This document shows positions 13,125 through 25,805 of a DNA stretch of 64,000 bases, piece after piece. Below the pieces are notes generated by a model. That model searched no databases and was not told the origin of the DNA. It saw only the letters and a list, made by a program, of their open reading frames with translations. The position numbers and the translations under genes were made by a program. Each line of letters begins with the position of its first letter. Position 1 is the stretch's first letter. Source of the DNA: Sebastes aleutianus (Eukaryota; Chordata; Actinopteri; Perciformes; Sebastidae); the NCBI GenBank assembly GCA_916700875.1, contig CAKAKS010000001.1:13951741-14015740 (forward strand), given 5' to 3'.

Positions 13125-13474
13125 CGGAGGCAGATACCAATGACGGAGCCAGCCATGCAGTCTCTGTCTGTCTGCAGCGTTAAACAGCGACGGCGCTGAT
13201 GATGATGTTGTAAACGACAATAAATCATCACACTGATAACGACATTATAATGATCGTAAGTGAGGATATTGATGATGGTGCTGAAAGTAAGTTGACATTA
13301 CACGAATAACATAAATAACACTGTTGTTGTTCTGCGTCTCATGAATGATAATGATGATGTTGAGGAAAACTAACAAGCTAAACGCTGCGAGGAACATCTT
13401 GAAAAAAACTTTTAAAAAAAAATACAGTCTCCTAACCTGATGCAGCAAAGTTCATAGAATTAAACACAATGTAA

Positions 13475-13700
13475 GTTAAAGCTGCACTGATCAATATTTT
13501 TTCCAGTATATTAACAACGGATCAAATAATGTGTATGTGTAATGTGAAAAAAGAATTATCACCGGATCTCTGGAGCTTTTCAGTTATTCCTAATGAACAG
13601 GCTGTTCTCATACACCGTTCGTAGCAAGACCTATGAAAATGAATGCACTAAAATCCATATATAACTCACATAATTGTGAGCCAGGACCGATGACGTATAC
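13475..13700 (-). mobile_element. Composite repeat: TTAAAGCTGCACT module plus element end
   Basis: TTAAAGCTGCACTGATCAAT with TTAACAACGGATCAAATAAT (13475-13556) recurs in diverged form at 62759-62825. It is followed at about 13600-13700 by GGCTGTTCTCATACACCGTT CGTAGC, the reverse complement of the element end seen at 15488, 20155 and 61462. Confidence 0.6.
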
Positions 13701-15005
13701 ACATGTATTAATAACTCGGTTTAATTCATCTATAAGTAAATTTAACAATTACTTGAAAGGTCTTTTTGATGGAAAAAGGTGAGAAAAATGATGAACATGA
13801 ACACTTTGAACGTGCTATTGTAATGTCTTGCTCAGAAAAACACGCGAACAACTACTGTATATATGTATATGTATATATATATAACTTATGTTGTTAAAAA
13901 CTCCTGTAATTGATGTTCTTATAATTTTTGCTTTAAGTGAATAGATGATGTCTCACACTGTGTCCTCAGCTGACAGATGAGGCCGTTGCTCTCTCTGTCT
14001 GTCTCTGCTGTAAAAGGATGACGGTGATGCTGATGGCGTTGTAATGATCATAAATCATAACACACATAATTATATTAGAACCATCGAGACTGATGATGTT
14101 GATGATCAGGCTGAAATACTTAAGATGAACTAATCATAGATCATAAGATCATAAATCAGATCATAACATCATCGTTTTGATGAATGTTACAGCTATTGTT
14201 GCATTTTGATTAGTTACCTTTTGTTAGATTGTAGCATGCTAAAGACTATTTCTATTTATTTATATATATTTACATATTTTTTAGCTTTTTTTCTGTTTGT
14301 GGTCATAATGTAGTAAACAAGATACCAATGGTTCTAATGAATGGAGAAGCAAAAACCAGCTATATTTACAGAAAATCATCTTTGTTTTATTTAACACTGA
14401 AACGTTTTGGAGGGACAGAGATGCATCCATCATGTTGTGCCTTTACAACATTAAATAATAATTCATGTGCAAGATTTTTAACATGTTTAAGCTACAGTTC
14501 GCCTTTTTTTATTTGTAAAGTATCCTACACTGAAAGAAGTGAATGAATCCAGCTCTAAATCCAGGCTTGGCACACAATAAGTCACGGAGGGGGCAAACAC
14601 ATTTTAAGGGACTAAAATGACAAACAGTCTTGTAGTGTACGAGGGGCTGTGAGTCATTCTGCTGCCTCGTGATTCAGTCTGAGTCCACTGGAAAATGGAC
14701 AAATATGGAACGTAATAAACAAGTTGATAGAGGCACGCTTTGGGCCAATCAGGACCAAGATACATCAAGGTTTTGCAACATTCGTGGCCTTTTAAAGGCT
14801 GAAATTTTGACCTTTAGTTGCTGAACTCCCATTTGGGAATGGGGATAATTTGTCAAATGCCAGTGCACAGAGCCAACATTAGTCACACCTCAAAAGTCAA
14901 GTCAGAGGTGTCTGAGATGTCACATTTGACAGTTTTAAAATTGAAAGAAATTTTGCAGAAACACTCTCAACATTGTCAACATCAGCATTGTCCATTCGCA
15001 ATGTA
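13701..15005 (-). other. Intron 1 segment without recognised features
   Basis: AT-rich, with a short TATG/TA-rich run at 13855-13882. No gene, no matched repeat. Confidence 0.45.
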
Positions 15006-15009
15006 TTAT

Positions 15010-15488
15010 CAGGCAACAGTTTGTATGACATCTTATTAAAAAGTTATTCCTCCTTTTTTGTTTGTTTTTCCGACAAATATCCAGCAACATGTGTCAATTT
15101 ACACTCGTTACATGCATACAGTCTTTTCAAAATAAACTTCCGTCTACACAGGAAACTACTTAATAAGGTTTAGGGAAAGATCGTGGTTTGGCTTAAAATA
15201 ACAACGGAAGTGGAGTTACTTAAGTACGTAACTAACGTGACAAATAAATCAACGTTGGCTTCTGGTTTCATACGTGACTCGGACGCCAGTCTCCTGTATA
15301 AAAGTCTGATATTTTTTGACTCAACCATCCAATTAAACCTCCTCCCTACGCGCCGTTTGCCGCTATTTATATTTCCTGGTTCACGATTATGTAGATGACA
15401 CATAAATTGTTTTCGTGAGATATACACAAATTACAGTGCATTACTTTTTGTAGGTATAGCTACGAACAGTGCATGAGATCAGCCTGAC
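15010..15488 (+). mobile_element. Modular TIR element, near full-length copy
   Basis: It contains, in order, an ATGTCCAGCAACA-type motif (here ATATCCAGCAACATGTG), the TTTAGGGAAAGATCGTGGTT core, the TTACTTAAGTACGTAACTAA module, a GTCTCCTG...AAAGTCTGATATTTTTTGAC module, and the end GGTATAGCTACGAACAGTGC. The two ends are weakly inverted copies (CAACAGTTTGTATGACA and GCACTGTTCGTAGCTAT). No coding capacity. Confidence 0.65.
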
Positions 15489-15489
15489 C

Positions 15490-16900
15490 TTCGAGATTCA
15501 CCAGAAGATGAATCAGACAGTCCAATCTATTGTTAAACAACAATGTTAACAGTGCATCATAGATGCTAGAGGAATCATGTGGGACAGAAGTCCAGGAAAA
15601 GAAAAATGAAAATAGAGACTAGAGAGAGATGTGAAGTGTCTTTGAAAGGGCAGTTAGACCGAGCCTTCACGTCATCACTGCCTCCGACTCTCTCTCTCTC
15701 TCTCTCTCTCTCTGACAAGCTGAGGAGCAAAAGTGCACTTATTCACACTTGTGTCCTCCATGTCCCTCAAATTTGACACACTTTGATTTGACTGAGGATG
15801 TGATATATGAAATGTGATGCTAACATCATAATAAAATATACATCAGTTCCATTTTAGGAGACTCCTGTGTGTCATCAGCAGAGTTCCCTCCAGCTGTCCT
15901 TGTTGTGGTGACACAAGGTCACGTGTCTGCCGGCCAACGCTGCACTTTATGTCGTCTCTACTCTAAAATAAAAACCTCAAATTGATTTTTTTTTAGCCCG
16001 CACATGTGACCTAATCTGATCATTGACACTCAGAATAAAAAGCTAATTCTGCAGAGATTTTGACCTCCTTTAGCTTTAGTGACAAAAGCTCAAAATCTGT
16101 TCTTTTTTCCATATACAGTATTTTAATAATGGAATTACTGTCCACGTTTTACATAATGAGAGACTAGAATTTATACTTAATAAGCAAAATTTACCGTATT
16201 ATATGTAATTGGATTGTATGTAGATGCAAAACACAACACAGTCCAGTAATAGCCAATGGTTATAAATAACCCAAATGTCTAAAAAGATGCTTACAGGCCC
16301 ACGTTGGACAGCCCTCAGACACATCTACACTCAAACATGAGCAGCAATTTGGAGAAGACTTGTGTTGAAGTCTTTTCAACAGTGGCAAATGTGCTGACTG
16401 ATTTAATTTCACAATATTATATTGATAATGCAAAAAAAAAACAGTTCCCCCCTCGAAGGTATATTTATTTGTAAATGATGTCTGTCCACACTGTGACTGA
16501 GCAGAAAGCCAGACTGAGACTTCAGCCCTGAGGCTCTCCTTCTTATACTTTCGGTGAATGAGATTCTATCCACTGAATTAAAAGGTCGGCATATTTGCCC
16601 TGAGGTGGAGCTGTTTCAGTACAGACACTGGCCTCAATCAAACACTCAGTGATTCAGTTCGTTAAGGATTAGTTATCAGTGTCTCACTTTGAAAAATTAT
16701 TTTCATAAAATTATCATTTGATATTTAATTTGCATCCAAAATGAGGAGGGACAGGAGAAGTGTGATGCTTTGCACCATCTGAAATTTTAAACACTAATGA
16801 GCCTCTGAAGCACATCAGTTCAGTACTAAAGTGTTCGTATTATGCTTCTTACTAATGATACTTTCTTGCTTTTGTACTAAATTAGTACACAAACAGCAAC
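15490..16900 (-). other. Intron 1 segment with (CT)n
   Basis: A CT run at 15688-15713 is the only distinct feature. No gene seen. Confidence 0.5.
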
Positions 16901-16907
16901 CTGTTCT

Positions 16908-18222
16908 CACTCCCAACTCGTCAAATACCAACGCCTGGTCTGCGCCCCTCGCCGTCTGATAGCGATGCACCGACCCTTACGAAAAAGTAGTATACTTTAG
17001 GTTGATTTTATGAAGTAAACAAGTAAAGTTCGAGTATATTTCACAAGTATACTTTATGTAGTATACTAATATCAATGTACTAGTATATACTTGTAAGTGT
17101 ACTACTTCAATACTTCTTCGGACTAAATTGGCCCACTTTTTAGTTTATAAAAGTATACATTTAAGCGTTGTTTAAGTGTAAGAATACAAAATATATTTGA
17201 GTACATAACTAGTTTACATCTAAGTTATATTTTATAAAACAACTATACTATGAAGTGAACTATACTACAAGCGAACTTAGGTATACTGTTAGTTTACTTT
17301 TAGCCCACTTTTTAGTTTATGAAAGTACACCTTAAAGTATTCTCCCAGTAAACTACTAGTTCAATATTTTTTACTGCAACTATACTTGTATGTTTTCTTT
17401 AACTTATAGTACTTAGCCAATGATTTAAATGAAATATGTTCTGTATACTTGTTAGTATAAGTCAAGTATATTTAGATTTTTCTGTATACTTGTCAGTATA
17501 AGCCAAGTATACTTAAGTATCATTTTGTAAAGTATATCACTGATAAGTACATAAAAGGTAAACTGAAAGCATACTCTCTTATTTTAAGTTTACTAATAGC
17601 ACGCTTGAATAAACTTCTTTTTGGTAAGGGGAGGCACTCTTTAGCGTCTTTATGAGACGCATCAGGCTTTCAACTTACTCCAACGTGAACGAATCCACAT
17701 CATTATTAAACAAACAGAGCAACTGATGGAGTATAAAGAGCGAGAAAGGGTGGAAATATGAGTCAAACAAACACAAGACTTTCACCCAGGAGACCGCTCT
17801 TCATGTCCCATGTGAAACCAAGTCAACGTTGACTTATTTTACCGTAGTTTTGTTACATAACTTCTGTACTTTACTATAGCCAGTTACATAATACTTACTT
17901 ATTTTATTTTACGTAACAAACTTATTTGAACCCAAACCACAATCTTTTCCTAAACCTAACCAGTAGTTCTATTGCATAAGAAAACCCACGTTAGAAAAGA
18001 GACGTTGGAAAAGAGACATGTATGCATGTAACGACCGGAAACTGTACGTTTCCCGTGAACACGGAAGGTTATTTCGAAAAAACACTATGCATTTAATGAG
18101 TAGAAACTGACACGCTGTCCCTGTCATGTCCAAAACAGTAGACGCTAGAGAGGTACCTAGAGCGCCATAGTTTGAAGCGTAGGGTCACTGACCAAGCGGC
18201 GGTATTTGACGAGTTGGGAGTG
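16908..18222 (-). mobile_element. TIR element interrupted by a second element
   Basis: The ends are perfect 22-bp inverted repeats (CACTCCCAACTCGTC AAATACC at 16908 and its complement ending at 18222), extending imperfectly to the GGTC at 16936-16939. The interior on the minus strand carries the shared core GGTTAGGTTTAGGAAAAGAT and the GTCTCCTGGGTGAAAGTC module. It is interrupted at 16974-17630 by a different element. Confidence 0.8.
16974..17630. mobile_element. Nested element with CCCTTACnAAAAAG ends
   Basis: CCCTTACGAAAAAGTAG at the left and, as reverse complement, CCCTTACCAAAAAGAAG at the right. The interior is a run of AGTATACTT/AAGTATACTT words (many TATACTT copies), a self-complementary composition unlike the surrounding DNA. 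It sits entirely within the element at 16908-18222. Confidence 0.75.
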
Positions 18223-18229
18223 ATAATGT

Positions 18230-19795
18230 GTTGCAAACAGTACTGCACTCGTACTTCCACCTGTCCTTGTATGAAGCATTAAGCAGCTCTGAAATATTAC
18301 TTAAATTGCATTAATTAAAATCCTGAAGAGCATGATTGTGTTAACTGTGAAAACGATCTAAGATTACTGCAACCACTGAGATTAAATCAATAACAGTTGT
18401 GATGATTGTGTGTTAACAGATTTCACACTAACTGCTCTCTTGTTGATGAGTCCCTGAGGTCTCACTGTGACTGATGAGAGAAACTGGAGTGAATTGATGA
18501 GAACGGCAGTTGTCAATAGGTTGTCAGAGCCGAACAACCTCAGGTGTCCCCGGAGAATCAGTATGGACAACCTGGGAGCAACGCACCATCTCTAAACCAT
18601 CAGCGATCAGATAATGGACCTCTCCCGAAAACTGCAGAGCTCACATGCTCACAGTTGACGCCGATCAATGAGAACACATCAGGATTTTGAGGCCCATCGC
18701 ACTTCATCCAATTCTTTTCTCTGTGACAGCAAATTAGGTGGATCAGAGATTATCTCAGCACCAATAATTCCCGCCGCGACGTGACGAATCTGAGCCTAAT
18801 CCTCTTTATGACGATGACAAGTGGGAGTGTGATAGGATCAAGCTCCCGCAAAAAAAAACACATTTCTGTTGTTTGGGCACAGTGCTCGCCGCTAAGATGA
18901 TACAATAAAGCATAAGACCCATGTGAAATGGCTTTTAAATTAGCTCTGAACAAACACACTGCTGGGCTGATGACGGTGCAATCAGATTAGTCACAGACTG
19001 GGATTACACCAGTGTGTCCTCGACACAAGGATAATTTCCCCCGGACGTGTAGAGTGGGACAACACGCCGGGCTGAATTACACTGACTATGAATCTAGAAG
19101 GAAGGGTTGGACTCCTACTTGTAGCCCCCTCGACCTCTAAGTGTTGGAGGACCCCGGGGCTCGCTGTTGAACCCCTTCTTGACCCCCTGACCTCGCCCTC
19201 TGTGCTTTGTGTATGCACCCTCTTGCCATCCAGTACAGTGCACTCAGCACACTCTATTATATTTAACCCACAGATCCAGCGACTAATTCTAGGAATTTTT
19301 ATAACTGCATCTGTTTGTTTTTTTATTGGTTTAGGCCGACAATAAAGTTTCTAACTAACAAATTCATAAACTAGAACTACCCACCCCCAGTGTCTATTTG
19401 TTTCTGGTAATTTGAACTTTGAAATTTTAATCAAAACTGAACTTCATTTAGGAATATGCCCCGTGAGCATAATATGCAATAAACACAACAAAAATCAAGG
19501 TCATAAAATGATGACTGAGCCATCTCCATGACAACTCAGGAAAATAAAGACTACAAAAAGCTACAAAGAAAGATAGTTATTGAGAAGCCCCTTGACTGCC
19601 CACCTAAACCTGGTTTCCTGAAGCGGCTCAGTGATTGGTCGCACTGACCAGCTCCCAGGTGTCGTAATGAATAACAGAAAGGACACTTATAATTCTCAAC
19701 AACAAGCATCTACAATCCCTGAATAAACACAGGTTACATTAAATCAATGGAGGATCCACAGAGAGGAGAATGAGCTTCATAGCATGTTTCATCTG
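18230..19795 (-). other. Intron 1 segment without recognised features
   Basis: No gene. 18740-19230 is repeat-free and of balanced composition. Nothing can be named. Confidence 0.45.
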
Positions 19796-19800
19796 GCAAC

Positions 19801-20155
19801 GTATCCTCATACAACGGTTCGTATCTTACAAAAGGCAATGTTGTCATTTTTTTAGCATTTTTCTACGAATGTCCAGCAACACAACACATTCTCACTCCGG
19901 GGGCAATCAGTGCCCCTGTGGTGTTTAGGCAACAAAACTACTTGGTTAGGTTCAGGAAAAGATTGTGGTTTAGGTTAAGATGAGTAGTAAGTATATTTTT
20001 TACATAACTTATATGCAGCGTTAACTAAGTACCAAAAGTAGCAGCAGCAGCCCTGCACGTCCTAGATCACGATTACGTGGTATATATACAAATTATAGTG
20101 CATTATTTTCCATAGGTATTTATAGGTAAGTACGAACAGTGAATGCGAACAGCCT
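19801..20155 (+). mobile_element. Modular TIR element, 355-bp copy
   Basis: GTATCCTCATACAACGGTTC at the left and GTACGAACAGTGAATGCGAA at the right are the same end types as at 60981 and 61462. The core TAGGCAACAAAACTACTTGG and TTGGTTAGGTTCAGGAAAAG lies at about 19926-19985. Internally deleted relative to 60981-61462. Confidence 0.7.
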
Positions 20156-20649
20156 GAATCTGGACTGGACACACACATTCTGACACTGTGTCAGTCTTCT
20201 ATCAAGTGAACTGCGGTTAAAGTAATCTAAATCCAGGTGGGCTTTTGTTCCCCGATTTGGGATGTGTCTCAGTTTGTGTAACCCTGCCCCCTTGAGTGGG
20301 ACTCTCAGATACTAACAGTGTGGTCGGACCAGAACTATCAAGGCAAGTTTTACTCACACACACTGACGCACACTAGACTTTCCGCGGTGGTCGGTGTTAC
20401 CAGTGTTACACGGCGGTTGGGCACACACCGATTACATTACGTACCCACAGCCCCCACCGTCGTTTTGCTTTTTTTTTTTTTCACTAAAATAAAACCCATT
20501 TAGTTCATTTTCACGCCGTGTGATCAATACATAGTCGGACGATGGATGCTACAAACTGAAAGTGAAAGTGTCTGCTCTGTATGGAGTCTCAGCTCAGAGT
20601 AGCAGGAGTCAGATTTCACACACGGGACGAGAGAGAGTTGACAGACAAG

Positions 20650-20745
20650 ATGACGGAGGATTTGATGTCGAAGCGAAAAGCAAAAGTGCCTGTTTGGCAA
20701 TATTTTAGATTTAAACTCAATACTATAAGAGAATCTTTACAGTAA
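20650..20745 (+). pseudogene. BED zinc-finger fragment of a hAT-like transposase
   Basis: A 31-codon frame begins MTEDLMSKRKAKVPVWQYF and stops soon after RFKLNT. The K-R-K-A-x-V-x-V-W-x-Y-F pattern is the beginning of a BED finger, as in ZBED genes and hAT transposases. The C, C, H and H/C metal ligands that should follow are missing. The flanking DNA (20390-20960) has GGTGTTAC/GTAACACC words in both orientations, consistent with a non-autonomous hAT-like element. Element limits could not be fixed. Confidence 0.45.
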
Positions 20746-21514
20746 TGAGGCCACGTGGAGCAGCGCCAGGTTGAAACCTGCGGCCCCGTAGCGATAGCTC
20801 GACCTGAGAGGCCAGACACACAGCCACCCGACGGTAAAGATCAAAGAAAGCACATAATGACTGTCATCTTTTCTTGTAAAATATCCGGTGCAATCGGTAA
20901 CACCGGTGTTGTCACAAGTTTGGGAAAATGTCCTCACCGTCTCATCCCTACCGCACACAGGACAGGCAATAATGTGAGTGGGATTTTAAGCAGCTTCAAT
21001 CAAACACTTTATCATTACCCTCTATCCATGTCTGATCTAACTGAAGCCATGCAGCATAACTCCTTGCCATATTATTTCACAATCCTGTTATATCAAGAAT
21101 ACAAACAACAAATCAATACTTCCCAAACACAAGGTGAACACCACTCTCTCTCCGTCAAAGTGGAGCAATTTCACAGATCAAAGTTCATTTGGATTACAGA
21201 GCCTGCCTTTTGAGGGCAGTAAACAGTCTTAGAGGTGATAAACAACTTGCTCTTTCTACTTCTTAACACCAGTCTAATAATCAGGCAGGTCATGAGTCAT
21301 GTGACTTTAGGTTATAAACCCTGGCCAGGTTGTAATCCCACAGTTTGAAGCTAAATCACACAAACACACTTCAGTAATATCCACCTCCGTTTTCTCTGCT
21401 ATTCCACAAAATCCATATTCATCAGGTCGCAGAGCCAAACGTCTGCCAGCTGTCTGTGCCATTTGCATAAATGCTTGGCTTATAGATCAGATTGGTGCTT
21501 TTAAAAGCCCAGGT

Positions 21515-21577
21515 CATCATTGTAAATGAGAATTGGTTCTCAATTGATTTTACCTGGTTAAATAAAGGTAAAAAAAA
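21515..21577 (+). mobile_element. 3' tail of a non-LTR retrotransposon (remnant)
   Basis: The CATTGTAAATGAGAATTGGT, CTGGTTAAATAAAGGTAAA sequence ending in an A-rich run resembles the 3' ends of fish LINE-type elements. Only the tail is present. Confidence 0.45.
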
Positions 21578-21941
21578 GCCCACCTGATTTAATATGATTG
21601 CAAACAGTTCACACTGTAAATGAGGCTGGGTCTGTTTCCAGGAATAAACTGAATATACTCTGCCTATAGGCTGACTATAAAAGCAGCAATATCTGACACA
21701 CCGGCAACAAACATCTCATGATAGCATGAAGCCTAAGATAAGAGTGAAAAATAAGTTCTGCACCATCTTTTGTTGTGTTATTTCATTTGATTTCTCACCT
21801 ACAGAGACAGTCTCTCCAGCTGTGGCGACCCAGGAAATGTCTTATCCTATAATATCCGAGTCTGTGGCTTGAAGTCTAGATACAATCTGACAGCTTCAAC
21901 ACCGCAGCAGCTCCTCTCAACAAAGGTACAGTAGCTACTCG

Positions 21942-22070
21942 GCCAAGCAGGGAAAGCACAGGTGTGGCTAATAACACTAACGATGCCTCTGTGCCATTTA
22001 GGCTCCAGTAAACCACACCGGTGCTCCACCATGCACACCAACAGGATCCTGGTCCTGCAACTACTAAATA
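21942..22070 (+). repeat. Interspersed repeat copy (AAAGCACAGGTGT family)
   Basis: AAGCACAGGTGTGGCTAATA ACACTAACGATG matches copies at 43921-44050 and 58808-58920 in the same orientation. Class unknown. Confidence 0.55.
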
Positions 22071-22270
22071 CAATGAAGCAACTTTCCCTGTGACTTGATG
22101 CACCTGTGTTTGACAAACTGAGTCTCAAAGGTCTACTGAAGAAGCAAATATATATATATAAAAAGATGCTTTTAGAATGTATACTGTTGTAAACATCTGG
22201 AAATAGCACAAGGCAAAATAAGACTTTAGTTTGAAAGAGATGATTAAGACAGAAAGTGAAAGCGAAAAGA

Positions 22271-22857
22271 TGCTTCTATGCCACACAAGCTATTTAATAT
22301 ATTTTTTTTAAATGCATTCGTCTACTCATAGCGTCCACAGTATTCTGGCATTTCCGAGTCCATAAAACAGAGAAATGTGAAAACGCTGCTGAACCTGTTT
22401 TAGTCTGAAATTTATGGGATTGCATTTTAGTCTGGTTGGCAGAAACAGAGACTTTTGAAAACGATGATCAGTCACATCGTGTCCTTCCCTGATCTGTCAC
22501 ACCCCTGCTGCACGTAACCCATTTTCCGGAAAAAAAAAAAAACGACACAAGCCTTAGTAGTTAATTCAACATGGATAATGAATTACAGACATTGCTGACC
22601 TTGTTGTCTATGCTAGCAGCTGTTGTGCAGGTAAAGTCTGCATTTTATAATGCTACTATACTGTGCAGGAGGCAAATCCTGCATCCAGCGGCATTATCAA
22701 TCTGCTTTCTGTTTACTCTGGGACACGCATGCCCAATGTGAATGTTCATGTGATCTGCGTTTTCAAGCGTGAGTATGGATTGAGTATGGATTATTTCCGA
22801 AACGGCGCTAAAACGTAGATCATTAAAACGTAGGCCTGTTAGTGTGGATGTAGCCTT
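22271..22857 (+). mobile_element. Probable non-autonomous DNA transposon (GGCTACATCCACACTAA end)
   Basis: The right end read on the minus strand is AAGGCTACATCCACACTAAC. The left end CTTCTATGCCACACAAGC is a weak inverted counterpart. The interior has AAAACG words typical of a fish element class, and a short frame from 22571 begins MDNELQTLLTLLSMLAAVVQ, possibly the first residues of a lost transposase. PIF/Harbinger affiliation is a guess. Confidence 0.4.
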
Positions 22858-23059
22858 AGTCCTTAGTAGGGGTTAACAAAAGCCCAGAGGTTAACATGTT
22901 ATAATGTTAGTAATAGCAATATGAACATTACTTTATTGTACTTTATTATATAAAACTCTATAATGACTCAAGGGGAAATTATCCTAATACATTATTCCTG
23001 CAACAGAAGCACTTCTTCATTTTTGTGCTCGCTGTGTTGTGTTGTGTTCCAGTCTCAAA

Positions 23060-23360
23060 CATGCTTTTCATCTGGGGTGTTATTCACATTGCTTTCATTG
23101 CTATTCAATAACATGTAAACACACACACACACTTTAATAGACTGGAATGGGGCCACTGTGGATTGAAGTGTTTCACAATCGACCATCATAAACGGCACGC
23201 AACCGCCGACACATTGGAAAGCCGTCCAAGGCCTTTCCATCTGCTTTCGTTGATAATCTCCCCCCTGAGCGTCCTGTTCTCTGGGTTTCCATGATCAAAG
23301 TTTGGATTTGCTTTAATTATTTCGGATCAATGCTGGCCGTGGCTACTTTGGAGACCCGTG
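23060..23360. other. Repeat-free block in intron 1
   Basis: Apart from a CA run at 23118-23131, the block has balanced composition and words such as GGATTTGCTTTAATTATTTC. A candidate for conservation testing. No gene seen. Confidence 0.25.
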
Positions 23361-24322
23361 GCCAATGCTGAGGCAGCAAAGAAGAAGAAAAAAAAAACAG
23401 CTGAGTCGTCCTGTGCCAGTGTCTTATATGCACACAGCGAGGAGAGGGAAAAGCGAGAGTGAGGTGTGGGCTAATGCAAGGCTCCAATCATTAGCCCTAA
23501 GTGTTCCTCATTATGTTCCTAAAGCCTCTGAAGACCTGGATCCCTAATTGATCTCATCCTGGCATTTAGTAACACTCAGGAAAGCAAAGGGCTGCTCGTT
23601 TCCCTGGCACTAACAGATAGGCTGCCTGGCTCGCCCGGCAAACATTCGCTCATCACTACAAATGAAGGCCTGATACTCGGATGGCTGAGCTGCGTCACAC
23701 ACTCCACTGCTCCAGTATCAGCAGAAACCACCACAGAAAAGGTCACACATTCACGTTCACGGGGCAAAAAGTCAAACTCCCTCGATCTGATTTTTTCAAA
23801 GCAATATTGGTCCGTTCAGGAGTGATTTTACTGAAGTATTTGCAGAGCAGATTATCAGGTAAACACTCATTCTGGGCTTTATGTTTGTGGTGGCTGCAGA
23901 GGTTCGTGTTGGCCTGTATTTTCTGCTCCTGCTGGCTGTGTTGTGCCAATATTTTCAACGTGCTGCAAACTCAGTTGTTTGCTCTTCAAAATCTGCTTTC
24001 TCACCCAGAATGCATTGGAAGAATGTCCACATAGTCTCACATGAATCACAGTTTCCGTGGTAACATTTTCTTTAAATTGATCATAAAAATCAACAAAGAA
24101 ATTTAATTAAAATGTACCAAAAAATGAACCCACCCACGAGCTGCGGGGCTATTATTAACCCTTGTTCCTCCCACTGCTGTGTACAGCACAGCAGTAAATA
24201 CTACCTGGCTGTGTGGTAAATCACATTCAGTTGGGAATATAGAACATGTAACGATGAAATTAAATAATCAAGATGTTGTTGTCTCTTCAAGACAGGGCCC
24301 CAAGAACACGTATAAAGCAAAC

Positions 24323-24700
24323 GTGATCTCATGGGAATGCGTATAACTAGCACACCAATTTTAAGGACATCTTGCATGACATGTCTATACCCCTTTTAAG
24401 CTTTTTGTTCGTCATTTAACCCCGTTTTCATTCCCAACTCGTCACACACACGGTCAAGTTTTAAACACGTGGTTTACATTGTGAATTCAGACAAAACTAC
24501 TTGGTTATGGAAAAGATCATGGTTTGGGTTAAAATAAGGATGTCTGTTACATAAATTACGTTATGTACATACATTTAGTCAATGTAAATAAGTCAACTTA
24601 TTTGACTTTTAGTTTCACATCAGTCTCCTGGGTGAAAGTCCTGTGTTTGTTTGACCCATCCATACACCCTGACCTCCTCCCTACATAGACTTTCTTGTTC
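24323..24700 (+). mobile_element. Modular TIR element, chimeric copy
   Basis: TGATCTCATGGGAATGCGTA (an end shared with 26286) is followed by CATTCCCAACTCGTCAC (an end shared with 16908), then the AAACTACTTGGTTATGGAAA core, then CAGTCTCCTGGGTGAAAGTC and GTTTGACCCATCCATAC. Two different end types lie in series ahead of one core. Confidence 0.6.
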
Positions 24701-24870
24701 TTTATAGTACATCACCTGACTTTCAGAGCACTTGCTCTGACTGTCTATTGCCACAGCGTGAAATGAGATGCGAAAAATAATTAAATGCGTAGCAATAATA
24801 TGCAAAATGACTTCATAAATTTGGTGAGAACAGTCTGAAAATAAATAAAGCAGGACCCAACTTAAAGAAA

Positions 24871-25460
24871 GAGTTCAATATTTTGGTAAATATGCTGATT
24901 CTTTTCTTCCGAGAGTGAAATGAGAAGATTAAATTCCCCCCTCAGGTTTGTACGTTGAATATGGAGCTGTAGTCAGGAAGCGTTTAGCCTAGCTTAGCAT
25001 AAAGACTGGAAGCAGGTGGAAACAGCTAGCCTGGCCCGGCCCAAAGTTCAAAGATGCTCCTACCAGCAACTCTAAAGCAAACTGCTCAACAAGTTGTATA
25101 TCTTGTTTGTTTAATCTCTAGAAAAATAAATGTTGCTGTAAATATTTATTGTTGAACAACAGTTTATCCATCCAATACTTATACTGAAACACAGGTTTTA
25201 GTCTCTGTAAAAGGCACAATCAAAACCTGTTGCAAATTCACTATGATGACTTCAGGAAGTCACTGCACCAGCTTGTTCGCCAAGAAATAATTATAGCAAG
25301 TAAGATAGGCATATGTTTTAACTCAAGGCTAGCTGTTTCCCCCTGCTTCCAGGCTTTATGCTAAGCTAGGCTAATTGCCTCCTGAATCCAGCTCTGTACT
25401 TTATGCATAGACATTGATATCGATCTTCTCATGTAACTCTCAGAAAGAAAGTCAATAGCG
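24871..25460. mobile_element. Foldback element with about 135-bp inverted arms
   Basis: The left arm (24899-25036) includes TTTAGCCTAGCTTAGCATAA and GGAAACAGCTAGCC. The right arm (25325-25457) is its inverted copy: GGCTAGCTGTTTCCCCCTGC, TTATGCTAAGCTAGGCTAA, GATCTTCTCATGTAACTCTC. About 290 bp separate the arms. The right outer end lacks about 28 bp present on the left (TTCAATATTTTGGTAAAT). No coding capacity. Confidence 0.8.
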
Positions 25461-25689
25461 AAAGCCTCTGGGACCCCTGACGTTCAGGATAATCCAGCCT
25501 TGTTCCTAACTGTTGTACACTTTGAGCGTTCAGCCAAGTTTGAATTGGAGTTCGAAGGGAGGACGCGTGTCTCTGGCACAGAACATAGGGCTGTTGATGG
25601 ACGCAGTATTAGTTCTTGCTGCAGGGACTGAACCTGTGACATTTCTTATTGTTGAAACCTTTTCGGCATTTAGCTGAATTTCTGACTAC

Positions 25690-25805
25690 ACTGAAACGCT
25701 GAGGGTTTGGGGTTTGATTCCCATTGGGACCTGCTATGTTAAAACATGCATGTAGTCCTGGTGCTGTAAGCCATTCTGGATACTTTCCACCGACTGTAAT
25801 AAGTT
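25690..25805 (+). mobile_element. Old tRNA-derived SINE remnant
   Basis: GGTTTGATTCC at 25711-25721 resembles a pol III B box, and GTAAGCCATTCTGGATACTT at 25766-25785 resembles the GTAAGTCGCTTTGGATAAAA-type 3' domain of vertebrate V-SINEs. No convincing A box, so truncated or decayed. Confidence 0.4.
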
